Below, one piece after another: positions 1 through 8,003 of a stretch of 46,790 nt of DNA. Both the position numbers and the translations under genes were made by a program. Origin of the DNA: Caldilineaceae bacterium (GTDB lineage Bacteria; Chloroflexota; Anaerolineae; Caldilineales; Caldilineaceae); the NCBI GenBank assembly GCA_022821545.1, contig JAJEDJ010000039.1, positions 1 to 46,790 on the forward strand. Reading direction: 5' to 3'. The notes under the pieces were generated by a model, which saw nothing but the letters and a program-made list of their open reading frames with translations, made no database searches and had not been told where the DNA came from. Position 1 is the stretch's first letter. Each line of letters starts with the position of its first letter.

Positions 1-279
1 CTCTACCCCAAAGGACGCCCCCTACCGGATGACGTGCGTAACGCCATTCTCTATCTCTACCACAATCGCTGGCGTATGCGCTATCACCTGTTCCGTAAGG
101 CAGGCTATCCCATCGGCAGTGGCACCGTCGAAGCCGCCTGCTAACATGTCGTCCAGCAGCGCCTCAAGCAATCTGGTATGCGCTGGTCACGTTTAGGCGC
201 TCAAGCTATGCTCGCCCTGCGCTCAACTCTACTTAGCCAGCCTAATCTTAACCCGCTTGCCTTCCTTGGCCTCACCTGA
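1..279 (+). pseudogene. Transposase 3' remnant (ISKra4-like), nonsense-mutated
   Basis: Frame 1 reads as the C-terminal end of a transposase. It carries the motif YPIGSGTVEAAC followed by QQRLKQSGMRWS, typical of ISKra4-type transposases in which a Lys normally follows the Cys. Here that codon is TAA (142-144), so the frame is broken by a nonsense mutation, after which homology continues in the same frame to a TGA at 277-279. The 5' part lies outside the window. The family name is from memory of the motif. Positions 280-453 between this remnant and the next gene show nothing I recognise. Confidence 0.65.
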
Positions 280-453
280 CTTATCAAACAATTTGGGATG
301 CACCCTCTGCAACTCTCCGGACGCCAAAGAGGGGGCTGCCGGTATCCATTGCCTGCGCCTCCTATGAAATTTGGCTTGTGAACGTCATGTTGCGCCGACT
401 GACCCAGCGCGTTCGCCCCGCACTTCCCCGTATTCCGGTACGCCGCTCGTTAA

Positions 454-1488
454 CTAACCCGCCAATGACTGTCTCAGTGCGTCGATCAGCCCTGTCTGGA
501 GTTCGCTGGCCAGCGTCTCCTCCCGGCGGTTGAGCCCGCTCATGTATGCCTTCAGCAGAATGTGAAAATCGAGCAGGGCAGCGTCAAGGTTGAGTGGATG
601 TAACTGGCCGTCGTCTTCGAGCCAGTCGAAGGCGGCTTCCGTCATGGCGGCCTGGCCCAGGATGTCCTCGTCTGGGTAGTTGTGACTGCCGCGTTCACGT
701 TTGCCGCGAATAGACGTCTCCCAGCCCCACATGCTCCAGTGAACGTAGCCGTCCGTGCCGTGGACGGTAACCTGTTTGTGTACGTTCACGCGCTCATCGC
801 CGTCCAACACGTAGGGGCCGTTTGTGCCGCAGCGCAGCAACGTGCTCGCCCCGTCGCTGTAGCGAACTGTCGCCAGGGTTGCGTCGGGCGCATAGTGTTG
901 CTTGCGGCCCTCATGCAGACCGTTTCCGCCGGAAATCTGTGCAAAGATGCTGGCGGGCTTTCCCTGGGGATGGAATGCGGCGACCGACTGCAGAACGTGC
1001 GTGCCCTGGTATGCCATGTTCATGCGCGCGCTGGCGTCAATCAGGCGGACTGTGCCGATAGCGCCCTCCTCGACCAGTGACTGCAGCTGGCTGCGGCGTG
1101 GATGGAAATGGAGCTGATGGTTGATGGCGACTTTCACTTTGGCAGTGTCTGCGAAATGGCGGATCGCCAGGTAGTCTTCGGCCTGAATCGCGAGCGGCTT
1201 CTCGATGATCAGCGCGCCGACGCCGGCTGCGTCGGCGGCCTCCATTACTTCCAGGCGGACGTCGGGCGGCGTGTTGACGTGGACAAGGTCGGGCTTCTCG
1301 CGTTCAAACATCTCGCGATAGTCGGTGTAGCGGGCGTCGACGTTCCAGCGCTCGCCGAATGCGTCCAGGTTTGCGCGGTTCCGGGTGGCGATGCAGGCCA
1401 GAGTCCCGCGGGCGATGTGGGCGTAGGCATCGGCATGCCCATTGGCCCGCCCGCCGCTCACGCCGATGATTCCGCATTTGTAGGTCAT
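454..1488 (-). CDS. Gfo/Idh/MocA family NAD(P)-dependent oxidoreductase
   Basis: Predicted 344-aa cytosolic dehydrogenase of the Gfo/Idh/MocA family, which oxidises or reduces sugars and related polyols with NAD(P). The N-terminus has a Rossmann strand and glycine loop (CGIIGVSGGRANGH), looser than the classical GxGxxG. The family EKP motif (EKPLAI) at about residue 97 supplies the usual catalytic-site lysine. A long C-terminal alpha/beta domain follows. I chose ATG 1488 over an ATG 15 codons upstream because GGGAG lies about 11 bases before it and the protein then begins directly at the Rossmann fold. It stands alone between degenerate sequences, so no pathway partner can be named; the substrate is unknown. 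Confidence 0.8.
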   Translation of the reverse strand: MTYKCGIIGVSGGRANGHADAYAHIARGTLACIATRNRANLDAFGERWNVDARYTDYREMFEREKPDLVHVNTPPDVRLEVMEAADAAGVGALIIEKPLAIQAEDYLAIRHFADTAKVKVAINHQLHFHPRRSQLQSLVEEGAIGTVRLIDASARMNMAYQGTHVLQSVAAFHPQGKPASIFAQISGGNGLHEGRKQHYAPDATLATVRYSDGASTLLRCGTNGPYVLDGDERVNVHKQVTVHGTDGYVHWSMWGWETSIRGKRERGSHNYPDEDILGQAAMTEAAFDWLEDDGQLHPLNLDAALLDFHILLKAYMSGLNRREETLASELQTGLIDALRQSLAG

Positions 1489-1493
1489 GGTGG

Positions 1494-1909
1494 TTAAGAT
1501 CTCCCGAAATAAGTTGGCATTGGGAATCGCCATCGCGAAGGCAGCGGGACATTCTGCAAATCCCGTATACAGTTGTCACAGCAACCGCAATTGGATGCTT
1601 TCCACTGCTCACCAAAGTAAGTGAGTAGGTACGCACTCCTACATGAACGAAGTTCACAGAATATGAAGACTCGCTCCAGCTTTATAGAGGCAATTCGTTG
1701 CTGCGATAGATCCCTCATTTGCTCAATAAAGTAGTCCAAGTTGACCGGTCGTTACGAGAAAAAGGGAGTACACAATCGGCAAGGCTACCGTCACGTCCGG
1801 CTCGGCCCGTTTCCTGGTAATAGCCTTCTAACGACATAGGTAGATCGTAATGGACTAGCAAGCGGCCGTATGGCGCCGTCGTCTCTTGTCCATCGTTCTG
1901 CCCCTCCAC
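1494..1909 (-). pseudogene. recQ helicase fragment, frameshifted and truncated
   Basis: Two overlapping minus-strand frames together spell the middle of a RecQ DNA helicase. The upstream frame (1909 to about 1740) holds helicase motif VI, HYDLPMSLEGYYQETGRAGR. The downstream frame (about 1740 to 1550) holds the RecQ zinc-binding segment with FCELRSCRSAYLLTYFGE and CGCCDNC. A frameshift near 1740 separates them, and another is likely before motif VI because a MDK-like segment sits in a different frame. The ATPase N-terminus and the C-terminal winged-helix and HRDC part are missing. This is a dead remnant, probably of a gene destroyed by rearrangement. Confidence 0.8.
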
Positions 1910-2002
1910 AGGCTCGGTGATTCGCTCCGTTTTACACCTTAGCTTGTGGTCCAGTTTTTGGGGCCAAGCTCATATTTAAGAAGCGCTTAGGCCGGGCTGC
2001 GA

Positions 2003-3370
2003 TCAGGCGTTCTTGTTGTGCGGATTGGGGAGGTGGAGGGTGGGTTCGGGCAGTTCGATGAGGACGGAGTCGACGGCGCGGCCGGCTACTTGCTCGACGA
2101 GGTAGCGGACGCCGTTTAACTCGACAGTGTCGCCGGCTACGGGGATACGGCCCAGATGGGACATTATCAGGCCGCCGACTGTATCAACTTCCTCTTCGTC
2201 GAAATCGATGTCAAAGTGCTGGTTCAGCTCGTCCAGCAGAAGAGAGCCGTCCACACGCAGACGCGTCTCGCTCACTACCTCGAAGGGGGCGCGTTCGGCG
2301 TCAAATTCGTCCTGAATTTCGCCGACGACCTCCTCCAGCAGATCCTCGAAGGTGACAATACCAGCCGTTCCGCCGAACTCGTCGATTACAACCGCGAGCG
2401 CGCCTTTTTCGGCGCGAAAACGCCCGAGCATCTGATCCAAGGAGAGCGTTTCAGGTACGACGATCACGGGCCGGTTCTGCGCCATCTTGCGCAGGTCGAG
2501 CGGCGCGCCATCGGGACTCTTCTGGAGGTGGCGGGCCAGGTCCTTGACGTGGAAAAAGCCGCGTATCCGGTCCAGGTCACCTTCATAGATGGGGTAACGG
2601 GAGTGATTAGACGTGCTGACGAGCTGCAAAATAGCCCTTTCGCTTTCATCGACGGAGATGCCTTCGATGCGGGTGCGGGGGGTCATAACCTGGCCGACGG
2701 TCCGCTCTCTCATGTCAAGGATGTTTTCTATGTAGAGCTGCTCGGAAGGCGCGATCAGGCCCTCCTCAGAGCTTTCTTCGACGATCATTTCAAGGTCCTG
2801 CGGGGAGACCATGTGGTCCTGCTCGCTCCGTTCAGGCACGCCGCAGGCGCGGGTGATGGCGCGGGCGATCACGTTGAGCACGAATATGGCCGGCGAGAAG
2901 ATGCGTTCGATTAACCAGACGGGTCCGATTACGCGCAGGGCGGTGGATTCGGGCGCCTGCAAGGCCAGGGACTTGGGCATCACTTCGCCCAGGACTACGT
3001 GCAGATAGGTCATTACCGCGATCGCGAGCACCAGAGCGGCGCTGTGCGCCGCAGCGACGCTGATCAGGCCCCTTTCCACGCCCTGGTGTTCGAGCAGCGT
3101 GAGGATCCATTCGGCAATCGTATGTTCGCCGTACATGCCCAGCCCGAGGCTGGAAAGGGTTATGCCCAGCTGCGCCATGATGATGAAGCGGGTCTGCCCG
3201 GTCGGATCGGTCAGAACGCGCATAACTTTGGTGGCAGAGGATGAGCCTGCAGCGGCCAGCTGGGACATGCGGGCCCTGGAGGATGCAACGACCGCGAACT
3301 CCACGGCGACAAAGAGGCCGTTGAAGAAGATAAGGGCGGCGATGATCACTACGGGAAGCAGGTATTCCAT
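2003..3370 (-). CDS. CNNM/CorC-type membrane protein with CBS pair (second of tandem)
   Basis: A 455-aa protein of the UPF0053 (hemolysin C/CorC, CNNM) family. Domains in order: an N-terminal DUF21 membrane domain with several hydrophobic helices (residues 1-200), a CBS pair (about 215-340, with VIDEFGGTAGIVTFEDLLEE in the second CBS), and a C-terminal CorC_HlyC domain (to about 440). Family members are linked to Mg2+/Co2+ transport or resistance; the old hemolysin label is not mechanistic. It starts 5 bases after the stop of a paralogous upstream gene, with GGAG in that gene's last codons 8 bases before ATG, so translational coupling is likely. Confidence 0.88.
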   Translation of the reverse strand: MEYLLPVVIIAALIFFNGLFVAVEFAVVASSRARMSQLAAAGSSSATKVMRVLTDPTGQTRFIIMAQLGITLSSLGLGMYGEHTIAEWILTLLEHQGVERGLISVAAAHSAALVLAIAVMTYLHVVLGEVMPKSLALQAPESTALRVIGPVWLIERIFSPAIFVLNVIARAITRACGVPERSEQDHMVSPQDLEMIVEESSEEGLIAPSEQLYIENILDMRERTVGQVMTPRTRIEGISVDESERAILQLVSTSNHSRYPIYEGDLDRIRGFFHVKDLARHLQKSPDGAPLDLRKMAQNRPVIVVPETLSLDQMLGRFRAEKGALAVVIDEFGGTAGIVTFEDLLEEVVGEIQDEFDAERAPFEVVSETRLRVDGSLLLDELNQHFDIDFDEEEVDTVGGLIMSHLGRIPVAGDTVELNGVRYLVEQVAGRAVDSVLIELPEPTLHLPNPHNKNA

Positions 3371-3375
3371 TCGGT

Positions 3376-4761
3376 CTACTCCAGCCTAGCTCCGATAGTT
3401 TTGTTGTGCAGGTCCGCTTCTGCGCTGGGCGGCAAGGCGACGCTGACCTGGGTGACCGCGTAGCCGCTTACCTCTTCAACTTTGAAGTCGAACTGGTGCA
3501 GGCGCACGACCTGTCCTTGTTCGGGAATTGCGCCCAGCTCGGCAAGGATTGCGCCTCCCACGGTGTCGACGTCGTCAAATTCAAGCTCTGAATCCAACAG
3601 GTGGGAAAGGGTTTCCAGGGCGACGTCGCCCGCGAGATGCAGACGCCCATCGCTCGCCAGCGCCACTTCCTGACTGTCAGCATCAAACTCGTCGGCGATG
3701 TCGCCGAAAATCTCCTCGACCAGGTCTTCAGAGGTGACGATGCCGGCGGTGCCACCGTACTCGTCGATGACGACCGCCATTTGGAAGCGCTCGGCCTGAA
3801 GCTGGCGAAAGACGTTGAGGACCGATGCCGACTCGGGCACGTAAGGCGGCACGCGCATCAGGTCGCGAACGGTCCCGCCCTTGCTCCATGGCCCTGCTGC
3901 GGCTTCCGTTTCGGAATCGGGCGCGATTTCGAGGCAGAGCAGGTCTTTCAGGTGGACGACGCCGACGATGTTGTCGACTGTGCCTTCATACAAGGGGAGC
4001 CGGGAGTGACTCGATTGGGCCAGCAGGCGCAGAAGGTCGGCCGCGGGCAGGTCCACCGGCGCGGCAAGCAGCTGCGTGCGGGGGACGATCACGTGGCGGA
4101 GGGAACGCTGGCGCAGCTGCAGGGTATTTTCCAGCAGCTCGGCTTCGCCCTCCCTCAACACACCGCCTGCGCCGCTCTCCTGAACCATCATCAGGATCTC
4201 TTCAGGGGCGTGGATGTGAAAGCCCTCGGACACGGCCCGGAGGCCGATCAGCCGGAGGAACAGGCGGCCGCTGCCGTTGAAGAACCAGATCAGAGGGCGC
4301 AAGATGACCATGGCCCAGTTTACCGGAGAAACGAGCAGGAGGGCGGTCGGCTCGGGAAACTGTATGCCGACTGTTTTGGGGGCGAGCTCACTCAACGCCA
4401 CCTGGATGACGGTAAGCACAACGAGAACGCCGGTGGCGGCGATTGAGACGGCTGCGGCCTGGGCAACGAGTCCCGATCCTGTCAGCAGCGGCTCGACCAG
4501 AGGGGTTATGACCGCTTTGCCGTAGTATCCCAGCATGAGGCTGGAGAGCGTGATGCCGAGCTGACAGGCGGCGATGTAGTCATCGAGCCGATTGGGACTT
4601 TCCAGAATGGGCATGAGCAGCCTGGCGGGCCGGCTGCCGGTTGCCGCTTCCTGGGCGATGCGGGCGCGGCGCGCGCCGACGGTGCCGATTTCGGCGGCGA
4701 CAAAGAGACCGTTGAGGGTGATCAGGATAAAGACTGTGAGAATTACGAAAACTATAACCAT
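3376..4761 (-). CDS. CNNM/CorC-type membrane protein with CBS pair (first of tandem)
   Basis: A 461-aa paralogue of the gene just downstream with the same DUF21-CBS-CBS-CorC_HlyC order. The first membrane segment begins at the N-terminus (MVIVFVILTVFILITLNGLF), and conserved LNGLFVAAE and VVIDEYGGTAGIVTSEDLVE are visible. Tandem pairs like this are common and may form a heteromeric transporter; that is inference. It is first in a two-gene minus-strand operon and diverges from the prenyltransferase gene. No convincing Shine-Dalgarno precedes the ATG. Confidence 0.88.
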   Translation of the reverse strand: MVIVFVILTVFILITLNGLFVAAEIGTVGARRARIAQEAATGSRPARLLMPILESPNRLDDYIAACQLGITLSSLMLGYYGKAVITPLVEPLLTGSGLVAQAAAVSIAATGVLVVLTVIQVALSELAPKTVGIQFPEPTALLLVSPVNWAMVILRPLIWFFNGSGRLFLRLIGLRAVSEGFHIHAPEEILMMVQESGAGGVLREGEAELLENTLQLRQRSLRHVIVPRTQLLAAPVDLPAADLLRLLAQSSHSRLPLYEGTVDNIVGVVHLKDLLCLEIAPDSETEAAAGPWSKGGTVRDLMRVPPYVPESASVLNVFRQLQAERFQMAVVIDEYGGTAGIVTSEDLVEEIFGDIADEFDADSQEVALASDGRLHLAGDVALETLSHLLDSELEFDDVDTVGGAILAELGAIPEQGQVVRLHQFDFKVEEVSGYAVTQVSVALPPSAEADLHNKTIGARLE

Positions 4762-4827
4762 TTCGGGAGTCCGGTTGTTGCTGTCCGAACGACTTCTCCA
4801 GCTATTTGAGACGTTTTCGGCGCGGTG

Positions 4828-4848
4828 ATCGTTCGCTTATCGTTCGCT
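4828..4848. repeat. 10-bp direct repeat spaced one helical turn
   Basis: ATCGTTCGCT occurs at 4828-4837 and again at 4839-4848, a period of 11 bases. The pair sits in the 272-base divergent interval between the CNNM operon and the UbiA gene, a plausible operator position. No regulator is known. Confidence 0.5.
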
Positions 4849-5033
4849 GCGCCGGGAAAGTCGGGGGCCGGCGAACTGTATTCCGGGCCGGTTTGGTTCA
4901 CTCTCTGCAGGTGCAGTATGATTGGCGCGCACCGGACGGGCCATTTGGCTTCGGCATGTCAGAGCCGGCGGCGTGCGTCGAAGGCCAGAAGGGGCGACCG
5001 TCTTACCGACTCGCAAACAGGGAGCGTTCATTC

Positions 5034-6002
5034 GTGGACCAAGCCGCAGAGCCAGTACCGCCACAGTTTTCAGATCAACGTAGTCATACAGGGCCTTCTT
5101 CAGCGCCTTCTTCAGTGACCACAGCGCGGCGCCTATTGTACCTGTTGCGGACGATGCGGCCCAAACAGTGGACGAAGAACGGTTTCGTACTGGTGGGGCT
5201 GGTCTTCGACGGCAAACTGCTGGAACTGCCGCTGACGCTGACCGCGCTGTGGACGGCCGCATGCTTCTGCCTGGTATCGAGCAGTGTCTATATTCTCAAC
5301 GACCTGATCGACGTAGAGCGCGACCGTCAGCATCCGCGTAAACGGCTGCGACCGCTGGCGAGCGGCCAGCTCGACCCGGGACTGGCCAAGGCAGCAATGG
5401 TTGTTCTCGCCGTTGCCGGCGTTCTTGGGGCCGGGATGATGAACATTTACGCCGGGCTGACGTTGGCGGCCTACGTGCTCCTGAACGGGGCCTACTGCGG
5501 TTATCTGAAGAACCTGGTAATCATCGACGCGATGATGATTGCGGTGTTCTTCGTCCTGCGAGTAGCGGCCGGCGCGATAGCGGTGGAGGTGAGCGCATTC
5601 AGCCCCTGGCTCTACATCTGCGTCAGCCTCCTGGCTCTCTTTATCGCGTTCGGCAAACGCCGCCACGAAATCGTTCTGTTGAGGGAGGCGGCTTCCGACC
5701 ACCGTACAAGCCTGAAGCAGTATAACCTGCCTTTTCTGGACCAGATCATCGGCATTGTTACGACAAGCGGGTTGATCAGCTACACATTTTACAGTTTTGA
5801 GGCCGAGACGGCGCTGGCGGACCCCACGCGCATGATGCTGACGGTACCGCTGATCGTATTCGTTGTTTTTCGTTATCTTTACCTGATTCACGTTGAACAG
5901 CGGGGAGGCGCGCCGGACGACCTGCTGTTTGCAGACCGTCCTCTGCTGGCGGCTGTCGTCCTGTGGGTCCTCTCAGTGGCGGCGGTCATCTACTTCCGGT
6001 GA
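5034..6002 (+). CDS. UbiA-family prenyltransferase, decaprenyl-phosphate phosphoribosyltransferase-like
   Basis: Polytopic UbiA-superfamily enzyme of 322 aa from the chosen start. The first aspartate-rich motif is NDLIDVERD (about residues 89-97) followed by KRLRP, and the N-terminal RPKQWTKNG matches DPPR synthases, which transfer phosphoribose from PRPP to decaprenyl phosphate for arabinose-type cell-surface precursors. Several membrane helices follow. The frame is open upstream with ATGs at 4806 and 4956, but GTG 5034 has GGGAG nine bases before it and fits family length, so I prefer it. Other UbiA activities (quinone or heme prenylation) are possible. It is convergent with the PHP gene. 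Confidence 0.8.
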   Translation: MDQAAEPVPPQFSDQRSHTGPSSAPSSVTTARRLLYLLRTMRPKQWTKNGFVLVGLVFDGKLLELPLTLTALWTAACFCLVSSSVYILNDLIDVERDRQHPRKRLRPLASGQLDPGLAKAAMVVLAVAGVLGAGMMNIYAGLTLAAYVLLNGAYCGYLKNLVIIDAMMIAVFFVLRVAAGAIAVEVSAFSPWLYICVSLLALFIAFGKRRHEIVLLREAASDHRTSLKQYNLPFLDQIIGIVTTSGLISYTFYSFEAETALADPTRMMLTVPLIVFVVFRYLYLIHVEQRGGAPDDLLFADRPLLAAVVLWVLSVAAVIYFR

Positions 6003-6041
6003 GCTGCGGCCGGGTGCTACGGGCCGGAGATCGAAACGGAC

Positions 6042-7946
6042 CTAGTCTCCCTCTTCGACGAACTGTGCCCAGGCGCCTTCCATGCCCTCGCTGGTGACTC
6101 CATAGAATACGCGCAGCGCAGAGCCTTCGCGCAGGGCCAGGTCAAAACGCCGCTTCCCGGCCCGTTTCCCGGAACGGATGTAGCCTACATTCTCTTTCCA
6201 TCGGATCTGGTCGCTCTTGACCGGGCTGTCTTCATATTGGGCGATTGCGTAGCTCCACAGTTTGCGGGCCCCTTGGCGGGTGACATTCCCCACACTGCGA
6301 TGATTGCGCAGATTGCGGACAACGTAGTAGGCGGTGCCGCCGCGCGTTTCGCTGCTAACGATTTCGACGCCATCCTGGGGAAGGTAGAAGGGGTCGTCCG
6401 ATTCGGAGGCGCCCTGCCGGCCGCGGCCGCTCACGGCGGCGGAACCGGCGGCTCCGTTGGCGTCGGAATTTGCATCTGCGTCAGTACCGGTCGGGGCAGG
6501 CGCGTCGTCGGCGTCGCCGCCGCCGACAAGGTCGGAACTGAGTCCAACGCTCTCCAGGACCAGGGCCACGATCTCGTCGCGCAACGCAAGGCTCGTTTCG
6601 GCGTCATTGCGGACGTAGAACTTGGAGCCGTCGAGGCAATAGGGCTTGGAATCACCTGCGTCGACGCCGATGCGGAGGACTTCGCCGCCGCTATTGGCCA
6701 GGATTTCGAAACGGGCCTCGAGAGGAGGGGTAAGCCGTTCGGAGAGGGCCTGTTGAAGCTCGGTGCGGACCTGTTTGGAGGCCGCCAGCCCTTTGACCCG
6801 GCCCTTGCGTGCGCTGGCGCCGACGAAGATTGTGCCGCCGTCGGTGTTGGCAAAGGCGCAGAGGTCGGCGAGGACGACGGTCTGCCTGCCGCCCTTTTTG
6901 TTGGCCGACTCGTGGAAGCTCTGCGTCTGGTTGGGGCCTTCGGCCCTGGCGGCGGCCAGATGGTCGACTTCCTCTTCCGGGGCCCGAAAGGGGCGCGTCC
7001 GGTCGAAGAAGCGGCTGGCGAACAGGTCTCTGATGGCGTCGAAGGTCGGTTCGGGCAGAAGCAGCTCGGTTGCGCGCTCTCCGAGCCCGAGGCGGCGGCT
7101 GTTGCGGGGATCGTTGTTCAGCCGGTGGGCGTCGCTGCCCTGGATGCAGTGCATTTTGCGGGGATACTCGGTCTTGGAGCCGTTGAAAAAACGGGAAGTC
7201 GCTCTGCGGCTGCGGCTCTCCAGATCGGTCACTTCAAGGGCGCTGAGGTTTTCGTCCTGGGTGTAGGCGATTTTCGTCTGGCCGCCGAAGGGGAAGTTGC
7301 GCATGGCAACGCCGTTGGTGCTATTGGCGTGGGCAGCGATGGCGATTCCGCCGGAATCGACGATGGTTTCGTAGGCGGAGGTCACGTCGGTGCTTGCGCC
7401 GGTCTCGGTGGAGCCGACGAGCAGCCTGTCTTCCGGAACATTGAGACGGAGGAGGGTATGCTCCAATTTGCGGACCGAGGTGTCCGGAGGGTAGACGGCG
7501 AGGATGTGGAAACCGAAGGTTGCGGTGAATTCGAAGCCCGGCAGGATGACGATTTCGTTGGCGAGCTTGAGCCACTGATCCAGATTGCCGCGCTCTTCCG
7601 GGGTAAGCCGGTCTTCCTGTTCGAGGCGCGTGAGCCACTCAATCTCACGGCGAATCGCCGCAACGCCGGCAACTGTGTTGTGGTCGGTGATGGCGACGAT
7701 ATCCAGCCCGCGCGCGCGCGCTGTCGTCAGCCATTGCAGGTAGGTGACGCCGGGCTCTTCGTAGTCGTTTGAGGCGGGTGTGTGGGTGTGCAGGTCGGCC
7801 TTGTACCAGCGGAGTTTACCGCCGCCCTGCCGGCCCTTGGCCTGAGATTGGGCGGCCTCTCTACCCGGCGCCTGACTCCCGGAATCGCCCGATCTCGACT
7901 GTCTGGCCGACTGGCCGCCGGCTCTCGTCCTTCTTCTTCTGCTCAT
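6042..7946 (-). CDS. PHP-domain phosphoesterase fused to AlbA_2 (Schlafen-type) domain
   Basis: A 634-aa protein. Residues 1-45 are a basic, Arg/Ser/Gln-rich disordered tail. A PHP metallophosphoesterase domain follows, with [11 protein letters not shown] (about 51-61), [10 protein letters not shown] and GSDAHR, the His/Asp clusters that bind metals in this family. A second domain (about 330-470) resembles the AlbA_2/Schlafen divergent AAA-like nucleic-acid-associated domain, with [18 protein letters not shown]. An acidic, Ala/Asp-rich linker (about 475-520) precedes a C-terminal region of unknown fold. It lies 57 bases downstream of lon on the same strand, so they may be co-transcribed. Nucleic-acid processing is an inference; the substrate is unknown. 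Confidence 0.8.
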   Translation of the reverse strand: MSRRRRTRAGGQSARQSRSGDSGSQAPGREAAQSQAKGRQGGGKLRWYKADLHTHTPASNDYEEPGVTYLQWLTTARARGLDIVAITDHNTVAGVAAIRREIEWLTRLEQEDRLTPEERGNLDQWLKLANEIVILPGFEFTATFGFHILAVYPPDTSVRKLEHTLLRLNVPEDRLLVGSTETGASTDVTSAYETIVDSGGIAIAAHANSTNGVAMRNFPFGGQTKIAYTQDENLSALEVTDLESRSRRATSRFFNGSKTEYPRKMHCIQGSDAHRLNNDPRNSRRLGLGERATELLLPEPTFDAIRDLFASRFFDRTRPFRAPEEEVDHLAAARAEGPNQTQSFHESANKKGGRQTVVLADLCAFANTDGGTIFVGASARKGRVKGLAASKQVRTELQQALSERLTPPLEARFEILANSGGEVLRIGVDAGDSKPYCLDGSKFYVRNDAETSLALRDEIVALVLESVGLSSDLVGGGDADDAPAPTGTDADANSDANGAAGSAAVSGRGRQGASESDDPFYLPQDGVEIVSSETRGGTAYYVVRNLRNHRSVGNVTRQGARKLWSYAIAQYEDSPVKSDQIRWKENVGYIRSGKRAGKRRFDLALREGSALRVFYGVTSEGMEGAWAQFVEEGD

Positions 7947-8003
7947 TGGCTAATCTCTAACTCTCATTTTGCCTCTCCCGATACGGTTCAGTGGGTCCGC
8001 GAT

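Noticed and set aside
4806..5033. N-terminal extension of the UbiA gene to ATG 4806
   Set aside because: GTG 5034 has a much better ribosome site, and the extension contains the direct-repeat region.
6237..7772. 511-codon plus-strand open frame
   Set aside because: It is antisense to the PHP-AlbA_2 gene, Gly/Ala/Val-rich, with no recognisable motif.
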